From positions 459,501 through 523,500 of the forward strand of contig NC_014720.1 in the NCBI RefSeq assembly GCF_000166775.1: a DNA stretch of 64,000 bases, written 5' to 3'. The stretch's first letter is position 1. Each line of letters begins with the position of its first letter. The position numbers and the translations under genes were made by a program. The notes beneath the pieces were generated by a model. That model was given only the letters and a program-made list of their open reading frames with translations. It did no database searches and had not been told where the DNA came from. This document shows, piece after piece, positions 16,614-26,349 of the stretch. This stretch comes from Caldicellulosiruptor kronotskyensis 2002 (GTDB taxonomy: Bacteria > Bacillota > Thermoanaerobacteria > Caldicellulosiruptorales > Caldicellulosiruptoraceae).

Positions 16614-17300
16614 TTGGAAATAAAAGAATACATACTTATAATCAGAAAAAGGTTACCTCTTATTGTTGCAACTACCCTAATATCCACTCTTATTGCTGCA
16701 ATTTTAAGCTTTTACATTCTCCCACCCATTTACAAAGCAACTGTTACACTTTTTGCGGGGCGTTCTACTAACAGCGATGGTGCAAATGATAGTATTCAGG
16801 CATTATACAGTGATGTTTTGCTCGGGCAGCAGCTTGTCAAAGACTACAGAGAGATTGCTGTCAGCCGCACAGTTTTGGAAAGAGTCATAAAAGAGTTAAA
16901 TCTAAATATGACTCCTGAAGAGCTTGGGAGTATGGTCTCTGTTCAGCTAAAAAATGACACCCGTATCTTGATGATAAATATTGAAAGCAAAGATCCAAAG
17001 TTTGCTGCAACTATTGCGAACAAGTTAGCAGAAGTGTTTATAGAAGCAGTTCAGAGGATTATGAAGATAGAAAATGTCCAAATAGTTGACAGAGCGGTTG
17101 TTCCGGACAAGCCAGAAAAGCCAAAAAAACTTTTGAACACGGCAGTGGCATTTGTATTGGGTTTAATGGTAGGAGTAGGAATTGCATTTTTCATTGAGTA
17201 CTTGGACAATACCATCAAAACACCTGACGATGTTGAAAAGTACTTGCAGCTGCCTGTTTTAGCTGTCATTCCTGATTTGGATGAAGGGGGCAAAAATTAG
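16614..17300 (+). CDS. Wzz/YveK-type polysaccharide chain-length regulator and kinase activator
   Basis: A 228-residue protein with an N-terminal membrane segment at about residues 15-38, an extracellular domain with an alternating pattern (RTVLERVIKELNL), and a second membrane segment (VAFVLGLMVGVGIAFFIEYL). This is the Wzz layout with a short C-terminal tail that activates a partner BY-kinase. In Firmicutes this activator and the kinase are separate proteins, as here. I prefer the TTG at 16614, about ten bases after AGGAG, over the TTG at 16608. It is the first gene of a long polysaccharide operon and directly abuts the kinase gene. Confidence 0.88.
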   Translation: MEIKEYILIIRKRLPLIVATTLISTLIAAILSFYILPPIYKATVTLFAGRSTNSDGANDSIQALYSDVLLGQQLVKDYREIAVSRTVLERVIKELNLNMTPEELGSMVSVQLKNDTRILMINIESKDPKFAATIANKLAEVFIEAVQRIMKIENVQIVDRAVVPDKPEKPKKLLNTAVAFVLGLMVGVGIAFFIEYLDNTIKTPDDVEKYLQLPVLAVIPDLDEGGKN

Positions 17301-18074
17301 ATGAATGCCGTCAAAGAAGTCATAGCACTATATAATCCTCGCTCGCCCATCACAGAAAGCTACAGAATGCTTCGAACCAACATTCAATATTCAAGTTTGG
17401 ACAAGCCCATAAAAACCATAGTTGTCACAAGCACTGGACCATCAGAAGGAAAAACAGTTACATGCGCAAATTTGGCAGTTGTAATGGCCCAAGCGGGGAG
17501 TAAAGTATTGGTCATAGATGCAGACTTAAGGCGCCCTGCTATACATAAAGTATTTGGTGTTAGTAATAAAGTGGGACTTACAAATCTTCTTGTTGAAAAT
17601 AAAAATTTTGAAGAGATAGTTCAAAAAGATGGTGTTGAGGGGCTGGATTTGATAACATCTGGACCTATTCCACCAAACCCAGCTGAACTTCTGGGTTCCA
17701 AGAAATTTGAAAATTTCTTAAATACAATTAGCCAAAGTTACGATTACATAATCATAGATACGCCACCCTGTGGAAGCTTAACAGATGCAGCTATTATTGG
17801 TAGAATTGTAGATGGTGTAATTTTGGTAGCAGCTGCAGGTGAAGTACAGATTGAAGCAATCCAGCAGGCAAAGGAGAACTTGCAAAAGGTCAATGCCAAC
17901 ATAATAGGTGTTGTTTTAAATAAAGTAAAACGACAAACGTCAAGCTACTATTATTACTATTACTACTACTATTATTACCAAGATGAAAACGGAGAGGTTG
18001 TCAAGAAAAAGAAGACAGGCAGGAGAAGAAAGAAAGATGATAGATATACACTGCCATCTGATGGTGGGCGTTGA
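17301..18074 (+). CDS. CpsD/YwqD-type bacterial tyrosine kinase
   Basis: A 257-residue BY-kinase. Walker A is within GPSEGKT, Walker A' is VLVIDADLRRP and Walker B is YIIIDTPP. The tail carries eleven tyrosines in a row after TSS, then a basic stretch (KKKKTGRRRKKD). Such tyrosine clusters are the sites of trans-autophosphorylation, which controls polymer assembly. Runs this long and uninterrupted are unusual; they arise here from a TAC/TAT codon run. The ATG at 17301 starts right after the stop of the Wzz-like gene, and the phosphatase gene overlaps its end by 38 bases. Confidence 0.92.
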   Translation: MNAVKEVIALYNPRSPITESYRMLRTNIQYSSLDKPIKTIVVTSTGPSEGKTVTCANLAVVMAQAGSKVLVIDADLRRPAIHKVFGVSNKVGLTNLLVENKNFEEIVQKDGVEGLDLITSGPIPPNPAELLGSKKFENFLNTISQSYDYIIIDTPPCGSLTDAAIIGRIVDGVILVAAAGEVQIEAIQQAKENLQKVNANIIGVVLNKVKRQTSSYYYYYYYYYYYQDENGEVVKKKKTGRRRKKDDRYTLPSDGGR

Positions 18075-18795
18075 TGATGGTGCAGAAGATTTGGATGAAG
18101 CAAAAAAAATGATTAAGCTTGCAAAGAAAGAGGGTATAAATGAAATAATAGTGACACCACATTATACCTCAAGGCTCAAAGTTATATATGACAATAAATT
18201 TGAAGAGATTCAAAAAATAGCCCTTCAGGAAGGGGTGATGCTACATAGAGGGTGTGAATACAAACTTCAAGATGCTTTAGTTCAAAAAAGTGATCTGATT
18301 ACACTTGGTGGTTCTGACTATGTGCTGATCGAAATTACCCAAGGTTTTCTGGCAGAATATGTACTAAATCAGGTTTATGAGCTAAAACTTTGTGGTTATG
18401 AAGTAATAATTGCTCATCCAGAAAGGTCGTTTGAGAAAAAGGATATTGACAAGCTAAAAAAGTTAGCAGAAATGAATGTTTACTTTCAACTGACGGCGGC
18501 AAGCTTTATCGGTGCATTTGGCAGGCAAATTAAGAAGTTTTCAGAAGAGTTGCTTGAAAGAGGGCTTTGTCATTTTATTGCGTCAGATGCTCACAACAAA
18601 AGCTCAAGGCAGTTTTATTTTCAAGAGGCGAAAAAATATCTAAAAGATACCTACAATGAACATTGGCAAATTGACCTATTATTTGAGCAAAACCAAAAAG
18701 CTATATTAAACGGAAGTGGGGAATTTACAGCTCAACGCCTTACAAGAAAAAACTTTTTAAAAAGGTTATTAGGAAGTATAGGGAGGTATGGATAA
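18037..18795 (+). CDS. CpsB/YwqE-type tyrosine phosphatase, PHP fold
   Basis: A 252-residue PHP-family metal-dependent phosphatase. MIDIHCH places the metal-binding H5 and H7 at the very N-terminus; GVDDGA, TPHYTS, HPER and FIASDAHN follow as the further metal and phosphate sites. It removes phosphate from the tyrosine tail of the neighbouring BY-kinase. The ATG at 18037 lies inside the kinase gene (38-base overlap) and follows AGGAG at about eleven bases; the longer frame from 17983 would start inside the kinase tail. Its stop overlaps the next start by one base (TAATG). Confidence 0.9.
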   Translation: MIDIHCHLMVGVDDGAEDLDEAKKMIKLAKKEGINEIIVTPHYTSRLKVIYDNKFEEIQKIALQEGVMLHRGCEYKLQDALVQKSDLITLGGSDYVLIEITQGFLAEYVLNQVYELKLCGYEVIIAHPERSFEKKDIDKLKKLAEMNVYFQLTAASFIGAFGRQIKKFSEELLERGLCHFIASDAHNKSSRQFYFQEAKKYLKDTYNEHWQIDLLFEQNQKAILNGSGEFTAQRLTRKNFLKRLLGSIGRYG

Positions 18796-21176
18796 TGAAA
18801 AGATTTAAAAGAACAGTCAGCTTAGCAGTAGTAGCTGTATTTCTACTGGCTAATGTCCTTGCTTTTGCAGCAACACCGCTTGATAATTGCAAGTCGGCAG
18901 CAAAATCACTTTTGAGCCAGTTAGTAGATAAAATAAAAGCTTCTGGCTCTGCACAGCAAACAGCTGAAGTTATAAGCAAGTTTATAAGTGGCAGTGGGAG
19001 AACTGTACTTGTGAATGCTTTCAACCAAATAGCGCAGGGTCCTGGAGCTGCTCAAAGACTTGAAAGTGCACTGGGGTTAAACCCAACAACTTTGGGTCAG
19101 CTTCTTGATTGGATGGCAAGTTACCAAGGTGGAGGCGGCAAGAACTGGTTTGTAAATTTGGTAAGTCTTTCAGGGGATGCTCTGAATAGTGCACTTGATA
19201 CTGCAGCAAATGACCTTGTAAATAAGTATATTCAAACAGTCGGTGGAGATGTTTACAAGGCTGAATATCAGCTGAACAAAATCAATGCGGCAATAATGCT
19301 TTTTAATGGTACTCCAGGTGGTTATAAACCAATAAAATATGATTCAACTGGCAATTTCAGTGTATATGATACAGGATTCAACAATTTGTTTAGCCTTTTA
19401 AATCCGCTTTTAGGTAATCAAATTACTGGGGAAGAGAACAAAGCTAATTTGAAAAATGCATTTCAAACAATAGTCAATGCAGTCAACTCTATTGCAGACC
19501 CGACAGAAAAACTTGGTGCAAAAGCGCTACTTCAAGCACTCGGGCTTTTGTATGTAGAAAGTGCTCCATCAACAGGTGGTGGGGTAGTACCAAGCACAGG
19601 TGGTGGTACAACAACAACCCAACCTACAACCAGCCAGCAACAACAGCAAGCAACTCAGCCAGCTCAGCAGCCAAGCCAGCAAACCCAGCAAACAACACTT
19701 TCAGATTTATCTAAAAAACTTGATGAAGCAATAGCGCAAGGTAACTCTGCTCAGATAAGTGAGGCAGTTAATGCATTAGCATCAGTTTTGGCAGCTATGA
19801 AAAATACGGAGGAAGCAGTGTCAAGTTTAAAAGAAATTTCAGGGAAAGTGGCAACTGCTCTTGATAAAATTTCTGATGTTTCACAAGTTAAATCTATTGT
19901 GAATGGTTTGACAAATGCTATAAATACAGTTGCGTCAAATATTCAGAAGCAATCACTATCTACTGTTGAAAAGTCACTCCAGCTTGAAAGCCTCAAGTTT
20001 GAAACAGCAGGCTTACTTTTAAAAGCTTATGAGGCAGCTGCAGTAACTCCACAAAAAACTGAAGACACATCAAAAGTGACATTCAAAGTGAGTGCGAATG
20101 ACATTGCTTTAGCTATATCAAAAGCAAATGAGGTCGCATCAGGTATTCAAACTACTAATTCAACTGTAAAAAAATCATTAAATTTTGCGGGTGTTTCAAT
20201 TGCTATTAATGCAATATCAAGCAAGGATATATCTGTTATGTTTGATAAAGAATCTATCGATAAAATAAAGAGCGATAGTAAGGTCACAAATATACTTATA
20301 AAGACTCAAAATACAAGCGTTGTAATTCCGAAATCGACTTTAACTGCAGACAAATTTGAAATTAAAATCATACCCAAACAGGTATCAAACGCACTTTCTA
20401 AAGCAGTGGATGTGAACATTGTTGTTGGAGATAATGTTCAAGAAAAATTTGATAAGCCAGTTGTGCTCCTGCTCAAGCTCAACAATAAAATTTCAGATGA
20501 ATCAAAAGTAGCTGTTTATAGAGTATCAGATGGCAAAACAGAGATTGTTCCTGGCATATATGTATCAACAATAAATAGCTTTTTAGTTGAAAGAAAGTCT
20601 CTTAGCACGTACTATGTAGGAAGCTATAACAAGACATATTCAGATGTTGATTCAAATGCTTGGTATTACAAGAATGTTCAGCTAATATCTGCAAAGGGTA
20701 TAACAGATGGCTATCCAGACGGAACATTCAGACCAAACAACAACGTTACAAGAGCAGAGTTTGCAAAGATGGTTGTTGAAACATTCCAGTTTGATACTAC
20801 TGGCCAAGAAGTAACAAAATTTGAGGATGTGAAATCTACAGATTGGTTCTATTCATATGTTGCAACTCTGTACAACTTGGGAATCATCAATGGTAGAAGC
20901 GAGACCAAGTTTTCACCAAACGCACCAGTTACAAGAGAAGAGATGGCAAAGATGATATCACTCGCACTTGTCAAAGCAGGAAAAGTTTCTCTATCTGCTA
21001 TACCAACGCTTAGCTTCAAGGATGACTCAAGCATCTCAGCTTGGGCTAAGAAGTATGTGGCTATTGTTGTTGAAAATGGAATTATGGAAGGAAGAGGCAG
21101 CTCTACATTTGCACCAAAGGCTAACGCAACAAGGGCTGAGGTTGCAACAGTTATTGTAAGAGCTTTGATGAAGTAA
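18795..21176 (+). CDS. Secreted SLH-domain protein embedded in the polysaccharide operon
   Basis: A 793-residue exported protein. The signal peptide is clear (basic start, hydrophobic core, cleavage after AFA near residue 26). A helical N-terminal region of about 240 residues follows, then a linker rich in Gln/Thr/Pro (about 265-300), a central helical part, and a beta-rich domain. Three SLH repeats occupy about 615-793, with [26 protein letters not shown] and GIMEGRGSSTFAP. SLH domains bind pyruvylated or similar cell-wall polysaccharide. It starts one base into the phosphatase stop, so it is translationally coupled to the export control genes. A structural or anchoring role for the polymer is inferred; the N-terminal part was not recognised. 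Confidence 0.88.
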   Translation: MKRFKRTVSLAVVAVFLLANVLAFAATPLDNCKSAAKSLLSQLVDKIKASGSAQQTAEVISKFISGSGRTVLVNAFNQIAQGPGAAQRLESALGLNPTTLGQLLDWMASYQGGGGKNWFVNLVSLSGDALNSALDTAANDLVNKYIQTVGGDVYKAEYQLNKINAAIMLFNGTPGGYKPIKYDSTGNFSVYDTGFNNLFSLLNPLLGNQITGEENKANLKNAFQTIVNAVNSIADPTEKLGAKALLQALGLLYVESAPSTGGGVVPSTGGGTTTTQPTTSQQQQQATQPAQQPSQQTQQTTLSDLSKKLDEAIAQGNSAQISEAVNALASVLAAMKNTEEAVSSLKEISGKVATALDKISDVSQVKSIVNGLTNAINTVASNIQKQSLSTVEKSLQLESLKFETAGLLLKAYEAAAVTPQKTEDTSKVTFKVSANDIALAISKANEVASGIQTTNSTVKKSLNFAGVSIAINAISSKDISVMFDKESIDKIKSDSKVTNILIKTQNTSVVIPKSTLTADKFEIKIIPKQVSNALSKAVDVNIVVGDNVQEKFDKPVVLLLKLNNKISDESKVAVYRVSDGKTEIVPGIYVSTINSFLVERKSLSTYYVGSYNKTYSDVDSNAWYYKNVQLISAKGITDGYPDGTFRPNNNVTRAEFAKMVVETFQFDTTGQEVTKFEDVKSTDWFYSYVATLYNLGIINGRSETKFSPNAPVTREEMAKMISLALVKAGKVSLSAIPTLSFKDDSSISAWAKKYVAIVVENGIMEGRGSSTFAPKANATRAEVATVIVRALMK

Positions 21177-21198
21177 AATTCTTTAAAAAGAATTAAAC

Positions 21199-21234
21199 AC
21201 CCTTGAGGTCTCTTGACGCTGGGACCTCAAGGGT
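21199..21234 (+). terminator. Strong hairpin after the SLH protein gene
   Basis: ACCCTTGAGGTC (21199-21210) and GACCTCAAGGGT (21223-21234) form a perfect 12-bp stem. No T run follows, so it may reduce rather than end transcription into the downstream genes. Confidence 0.65.
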
Positions 21235-21255
21235 ATCTAAAAAGGTGTGGTGTGA

Positions 21256-21918
21256 TTGAAAAGAAAGCGAAAAGTATTGCTTATATTGGCCATTTCGCTA
21301 ATTTTAATGGCAGTACTCTTTGCAATAGCAATTGAAAAAGCTTTGAATTCGGTTTTGCCACCTGAGATGGTAAAAGAACTTTTAAATGATAAAAGTCTGA
21401 ACAAAGAACTTAGCAGTTTAATAAACGATGAGAACATTGCCAAAGATGTTCAAAGTATAGTTTATGAGCAAAACCAAGTAAAAAAGGATTTGGAACAAGC
21501 TAAGGGTGGCAGCGAACCAGCCAATGCTTCAAACGCTCCCACTAAAAATACCTCTACAGGAAACAATGAGCTTAAAGGCAAGACTAACAATCAAGATTCT
21601 AAAAAACAAGAACTATCAAATAACTCAAGCACAAATAACAGTTCCCAAAGTAGCTTAAACAAAGATACACCGAAAAATGAAGAGCAAACATCTTCTTCAC
21701 CAAAACACGATAAATTGAATATTTCAACCTCTGACCAGTTAGAAGCTGCTAAGATTGTCCTTTCTGTTATGTCAATGGCTGAGATAAAAGAACTTGTGAG
21801 CTTATACAAATCAGGCAAAAAGAATGAGGCTATACAACGAGGGGTTATGATTTTGAAGCAGAGATTGTCACCTGAGCAGAAGAAAAGATTGAAGGAGCTA
21901 TATTTCAAATATAAATGA
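21256..21918 (+). CDS. Membrane-anchored low-complexity protein of unknown function
   Basis: A 220-residue protein not recognised. The N-terminus has basic residues and one membrane helix ([20 protein letters not shown]). A region of about 75 residues very rich in Ser, Asn, Thr, Lys and Gln follows, and then a C-terminal helical domain ([19 protein letters not shown], then [17 protein letters not shown]). The start is a TTG at 21256 with AAAGGTG eight bases upstream. Its place between the SLH gene and gmd suggests a part in polymer export or attachment, but nothing in the sequence proves it. Confidence 0.75.
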   Translation: MKRKRKVLLILAISLILMAVLFAIAIEKALNSVLPPEMVKELLNDKSLNKELSSLINDENIAKDVQSIVYEQNQVKKDLEQAKGGSEPANASNAPTKNTSTGNNELKGKTNNQDSKKQELSNNSSTNNSSQSSLNKDTPKNEEQTSSSPKHDKLNISTSDQLEAAKIVLSVMSMAEIKELVSLYKSGKKNEAIQRGVMILKQRLSPEQKKRLKELYFKYK

Positions 21919-21943
21919 TTCTTTTAAGAGAAGGTGTTCTTTT

Positions 21944-23032
21944 ATGAAAAGAGCTTTAATTACTGGCATCACAGGTCAAGACGGTGCATATTTAGCTGAG
22001 TTTTTGCTTGAAAAAGGTTATGAAGTTCATGGCATAAAAAGACGAACATCATTAATTAATACCCAAAGAATAGATCATCTTTATGAAGACCCGCATGTTG
22101 AGAACCGACGTTTTTACCTGCACTATGGTGATTTAACAGATTCCACAAACCTCATAAGAATAATCCAGGAAGTTCAGCCTGATGAAATCTATAATTTGGC
22201 TGCTCAAAGTCATGTAAAGGTTTCGTTTGAATCGCCTGAATATACTGCAAACGCAGATGCACTTGGTACACTTAGGCTGCTCGAAGCAATTAGAATATTA
22301 AAGCTTGAAAACAAAACTCGATTCTATCAGGCATCAACCAGCGAGCTTTTTGGGAAGGTACAAGAGATTCCTCAAAGAGAAACCACTCCATTTTATCCAC
22401 GAAGTCCATATGCTGTTGCCAAGCTATATGCTTATTGGATCACTGTAAATTATCGTGAAGCGTATGGAATATTTGCATGCAACGGAATACTGTTCAATCA
22501 TGAATCACCTATTAGGGGTGAAACTTTTGTAACAAGAAAAATAACCCGAGCAGTTGCTCGGATAAAATATGGATTGCAAGATAAGCTTTATTTAGGCAAT
22601 CTTGATGCTAAAAGAGACTGGGGCTATGCAAAAGACTATGTGAGAGCTATGTGGATGATATTGAATCATGACGTACCAGATGATTATGTAATTGCTACAG
22701 GTGAGACACATAGTGTTAGGGAGTTTGTGGAGAAAGCTTTCAAGTATGTTGATATAGATATCGAATGGGTTGGACAAGAAGTAAATGAAAAAGGAATAGA
22801 TGCAAAAACAGGAAGGGTTTTGGTCGAAGTTGACCCAAGATACTTCAGACCGACCGAAGTTGATATATTAGTTGGTGATGCAACAAAAGCAAGGCAGGTT
22901 CTTGGGTGGCAGCCAACAGTTACATTTGATGAGCTTGTAAAAATTATGATGCAAAGCGATTTAAAAGAAGCTGAAAAAGAACTTTTCAACAAAGAAAATG
23001 GCTATGCTTATCAACCATCATATTTAGAATGA
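21944..23032 (+). CDS. gmd: GDP-mannose 4,6-dehydratase
   Basis: A 362-residue short-chain dehydrogenase/reductase of the extended type. [18 protein letters not shown] is the NAD(P)-binding start; the catalytic set is T/S with [15 protein letters not shown] (Y and K of YxxxK). The segments GIKRRTS and [11 protein letters not shown] are typical of Gmd. It turns GDP-mannose into GDP-4-keto-6-deoxymannose, the substrate of the next gene. The ATG at 21944 follows GAGAAGG. It lies 26 bases after the unknown membrane protein and 13 bases before fcl. Confidence 0.95.
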   Translation: MKRALITGITGQDGAYLAEFLLEKGYEVHGIKRRTSLINTQRIDHLYEDPHVENRRFYLHYGDLTDSTNLIRIIQEVQPDEIYNLAAQSHVKVSFESPEYTANADALGTLRLLEAIRILKLENKTRFYQASTSELFGKVQEIPQRETTPFYPRSPYAVAKLYAYWITVNYREAYGIFACNGILFNHESPIRGETFVTRKITRAVARIKYGLQDKLYLGNLDAKRDWGYAKDYVRAMWMILNHDVPDDYVIATGETHSVREFVEKAFKYVDIDIEWVGQEVNEKGIDAKTGRVLVEVDPRYFRPTEVDILVGDATKARQVLGWQPTVTFDELVKIMMQSDLKEAEKELFNKENGYAYQPSYLE

Positions 23033-23045
23033 GGGGTCTTAAAAG

Positions 23046-23975
23046 ATGGAAAAGTCGAGCAAGATATTTGTTGCAGGGCACAGAGGGCTTGTTGGCTCCG
23101 CAATAGTAAGAAGACTACAAAAAGAAGGCTATACAAACCTTGTTTTGAAAGGCAGAGAAGAAGTTGATTTGACTCGCCAGGAAGAGGTTGAAAGATTTTT
23201 TGAAAAAGAAAGACCAGAATATGTTTTTCTGGCTGCTGCAAAAGTTGGAGGAATTCATGCAAACAGAACATACCCTGCAGAGTTTATATATCAGAATTTA
23301 ATGATTGAGTGCAATGTGATACACAGTGCTTACAAGTATGGTGTAAAAAAATTATTGTTCTTAGGAAGCTCTTGCATCTATCCAAGAGAATGTCCTCAGC
23401 CGATGAAAGAGGAATATTTACTCTCTGGGTATTTAGAACCTACAAATGAGGCGTATGCAGTAGCTAAAATTGCAGGACTTAAACTGTGTCAATATTATAA
23501 GAGGCAATATGGAGCAAATTTTATAAGCTGTATGCCAACAAATTTGTATGGCCCAAATGACAATTTTGATTTGCATACATCACATGTGATACCTGCTTTG
23601 ATTCGCAAGTTTCATGAAGCTAAAATCAACAACAAACCTTATGTTGAAGTATGGGGAACAGGAAAGTCACTGAGGGAGTTTTTACATGTCGATGATTTAG
23701 CTGATGCGTGCTTGTTTTTAATGAAGAATTACGATGATGAGATATGGATAAATGTGGGAAGCGGCGAAGAGGTCTCTATTGCAGAGTTGGCTAACATGAT
23801 AAAAGAAATTGCGGGGTATAAAGGTGAAATATTATTTAATCCTGACATGCCAGACGGGACACCGAGAAAACTACTTGACATCAGCAGACTTAAAAGCCTT
23901 GGTTGGGAGAGAAAGATTAGCTTATATGATGGTTTGATGTCGACATATGAATGGTATGTTGAGAATTATAGATAA
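23046..23975 (+). CDS. fcl: GDP-L-fucose synthase
   Basis: A 309-residue epimerase-reductase: [18 protein letters not shown] at the N-terminus, then [22 protein letters not shown] (catalytic Ser and Cys) and [10 protein letters not shown] (Tyr/Lys pair), and YGPNDNFD. It converts GDP-4-keto-6-deoxymannose to GDP-L-fucose. Together with gmd this shows that the polymer most likely contains fucose or a related 6-deoxy-hexose. The ATG at 23046 is close after the gmd stop. Confidence 0.95.
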   Translation: MEKSSKIFVAGHRGLVGSAIVRRLQKEGYTNLVLKGREEVDLTRQEEVERFFEKERPEYVFLAAAKVGGIHANRTYPAEFIYQNLMIECNVIHSAYKYGVKKLLFLGSSCIYPRECPQPMKEEYLLSGYLEPTNEAYAVAKIAGLKLCQYYKRQYGANFISCMPTNLYGPNDNFDLHTSHVIPALIRKFHEAKINNKPYVEVWGTGKSLREFLHVDDLADACLFLMKNYDDEIWINVGSGEEVSIAELANMIKEIAGYKGEILFNPDMPDGTPRKLLDISRLKSLGWERKISLYDGLMSTYEWYVENYR

Positions 23976-23991
23976 AAGGGAGAGACCTCAA

Positions 23992-25377
23992 GTGCCTGAT
24001 GAAGTGAAAATATGGAGAAAGGTACTTTATAATTTAGCAGGATTTATTGCATTAACTTTGGCATATTTTGCTGCTTATCGATTTAGGTTCAATAAAGTTG
24101 ATTTCTTCAATGAAAAATTATATTTTTTGACATATGGTCTTATTATATTGTTTTGGTTTATATTAGTACTCAAGGTTTCAAAAGAATTGAATTTAAAGAA
24201 AATTGGAGTAAAAGAGATTGTTTTAAATACGTTGAAAAGATCAATAGCTATATTTATCTATGTGTCTTGTATAGATTTTATTGCAAAACTTGGTCTTAGT
24301 AGAATTGTTATCGGCACTTTTATTCTAATTTACTTTTTAGTTGGTGTTGCACTAAAAATTGTTCTTACCAAAATTGAGGATATTTTGTTTAAATCTTTAA
24401 TAAGAGATTATTATTTTGTTGTTATAGGAACAAATGAAGCTATCAAATTAATAAAAAACAGCAATCTGTTGAACTTTTATAACAAGAAAAACAAGATAAC
24501 TACGATTGAGCTCAATTCTAAGAATGAAAATTCTTGTTCATATGCAATTGAAAATCTTTGTCGTTTGATCAAATATTCGGTAGTAGACGAAGTTATTCTC
24601 TTGTCAGAGTTTAACTTGAATAATGAATTTTTAAAGAAAATTATTGAAATTTGTAAAATAAGTGGACGAAAACTGAGAGTTGTTTATAAGAATGATATAG
24701 GAGTTGAAAAGGCTCAATTAAGTGTTGATGGCAATAATATTGTGTTTGAATTTAAGACAGTTGAAACAAGCTTTGCATATGTATTTGTTAAGCGAGTACT
24801 TGATATATTAATATCATTGGTAGCTCTCGTACTTACAGCACCGTTGTTTTTATTGATTGCGATATTGATAAAAATTGATTCTCCAGGTGGACCTGTATTC
24901 TTTGTCCAAGAACGTGTTGGGCTAAATGGTCGGCGATTTAAACTTATAAAGTTTAGAACTATGATACCTGATGCAGATAAAATGAAAGATCAATTAATGA
25001 AATATAATGAGATGGATGGACCTGTTTTTAAGATAACTAACGATCCAAGAATAACAAGGGTAGGAAAGATATTAAGAAAACTAAATCTTGATGAGCTTCC
25101 TCAATTGATAAATGTTTTGAAAGGAGAGATGAGCTTAGTAGGACCAAGACCTTTAGAGACCAAAGAAGCCCTCGGCTGTGAATTTGAACATCATATAAGA
25201 CATTCAGTAAAACCAGGCTTAACATGTATTTGGCAGACCACTCACAATAGAAATGATGTTGGGTATAATGAGTGGATGAAGATGGATTATGAGTATATAA
25301 CTAAAAAGAATCTGCTTTTGGATTTGTACTTAATATTCAAAACTTTTTTAGCAATAATAAAACTGAATGGAAAGTAG
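23992..25377 (+). CDS. Priming polyprenyl-phosphate sugar phosphotransferase (WbaP/WcaJ type)
   Basis: A protein of about 461 residues with four to five N-terminal membrane helices, a middle domain, then one further membrane segment (KRVLDILISLVALVLTAPLF). After it comes the catalytic domain with FFVQERVGLNGRRF, KFRTM, LNLDELPQL and SLVGPRP. It moves a sugar-1-phosphate from a nucleotide sugar to undecaprenyl phosphate and so starts each repeat unit. I choose the GTG at 23992, with GGGAG nine bases upstream. An ATG at 23947 in the same frame overlaps the end of fcl and cannot be excluded. Confidence 0.9.
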   Translation: MPDEVKIWRKVLYNLAGFIALTLAYFAAYRFRFNKVDFFNEKLYFLTYGLIILFWFILVLKVSKELNLKKIGVKEIVLNTLKRSIAIFIYVSCIDFIAKLGLSRIVIGTFILIYFLVGVALKIVLTKIEDILFKSLIRDYYFVVIGTNEAIKLIKNSNLLNFYNKKNKITTIELNSKNENSCSYAIENLCRLIKYSVVDEVILLSEFNLNNEFLKKIIEICKISGRKLRVVYKNDIGVEKAQLSVDGNNIVFEFKTVETSFAYVFVKRVLDILISLVALVLTAPLFLLIAILIKIDSPGGPVFFVQERVGLNGRRFKLIKFRTMIPDADKMKDQLMKYNEMDGPVFKITNDPRITRVGKILRKLNLDELPQLINVLKGEMSLVGPRPLETKEALGCEFEHHIRHSVKPGLTCIWQTTHNRNDVGYNEWMKMDYEYITKKNLLLDLYLIFKTFLAIIKLNGK

Positions 25378-25408
25378 AGTAAATACTTTTTAAAGGTGAA
25401 TCAATACT

Positions 25409-26158
25409 ATGAAAGAATATTTGCTTAACAATATGAAATTGCATTCAATAAGTAAAGAAGAACTATTAGAAAGGATAGGTATGTGGGCACGAAAAAATGA
25501 GAGTAGAGTTGTTTGTTTTGCAAACGTCCATATGAATATTGAGTGTGTTGAATCAGAGAAGGTGAAAGAAGCTGTAAATTCGGCAGACATAGTATGCCCG
25601 GATGGAATGCCATTAGTATGGTGGCTAAAAAGGAAGGGGGAACATGACCAAGAGCGACTTGATGGACCATCAATGATGTTAGAGATTTGCAAATATGCTC
25701 AGGAAAATAATTTGAAGATAGGGCTTTACGGAAGTGAAAAGGATGTTTTGAATGCACTTATAGATAATCTAAAAAAAATGTTTAGTGCTTTGAAAATTAC
25801 TTATTCCTATTCTCCACCATTTAGGGACCTCACACCAGAAGAGGAAGAAAAGATTTTAGAAGAAATAAATCAAAGCAAGACACAGATATTATTCGTTAGC
25901 CTTGGTTGTCCAAAGCAGGAAATTTGGATGAGCAAGAATAAAGGAAAGATAAATGCTGTGATGATAGGAGTTGGTGCAGCGTTTAATATGCACGCCGGTA
26001 AAATTAAAAGAGCTCCGTTGTGGATGCAAAGAATGGGGCTTGAATGGTTGTACAGGCTTATAAAGGAGCCCAGGAGATTGTGGAGAAGATATCTATATAC
26101 AAACTTGAAGTTTATCAAGCTTTTGGTTACTGAAACTTTAGTTCGTGGTTCAAGATGA
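25409..26158 (+). CDS. WecG/TagA/CpsF-family glycosyltransferase
   Basis: A 249-residue GT26-family enzyme. It shows VCFANVHMNIECVES, PDGMPLVWWLK, RLDGPSMM, GLYGSEKDV, LFVSLGCPKQEIW and IGVGAAFNMHAGKIKRAP, all typical of the family. Members add N-acetylmannosamine or N-acetylmannosaminuronate (or other sugars) to a lipid-linked primer, often as the second step in teichoic or capsule assembly. The ATG at 25409 follows AAAGGTG. About 180 bases without a recognisable gene separate it from the next glycosyltransferase. Confidence 0.9.
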   Translation: MKEYLLNNMKLHSISKEELLERIGMWARKNESRVVCFANVHMNIECVESEKVKEAVNSADIVCPDGMPLVWWLKRKGEHDQERLDGPSMMLEICKYAQENNLKIGLYGSEKDVLNALIDNLKKMFSALKITYSYSPPFRDLTPEEEEKILEEINQSKTQILFVSLGCPKQEIWMSKNKGKINAVMIGVGAAFNMHAGKIKRAPLWMQRMGLEWLYRLIKEPRRLWRRYLYTNLKFIKLLVTETLVRGSR

Positions 26159-26349
26159 GATTATAGGAAAATTAATAAAGTCAGAGATATAATAAGGATT
26201 ATAGATGGCCAGAAAAGCTCTATTTATGATGCTACGGGGATATTACAAAAAAAGAAGCTGATTTTGGTGCAGTTGTTTCAAGTGTAGAAATACTTATTTT
26301 AAAGTTGTAAAGTTAATATATTCGCCATAGGTTAGATTAGGTGAGAAAA

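Noticed and set aside
22592-22992. Minus-strand open frames in gmd
   Set aside because: Shadows of the gmd coding pattern.
26159-26349. Short peptide-like stretch after the TagA/CpsF-type gene
   Set aside because: Could be debris of a former gene, but no family could be recognised and stops occur in each frame.
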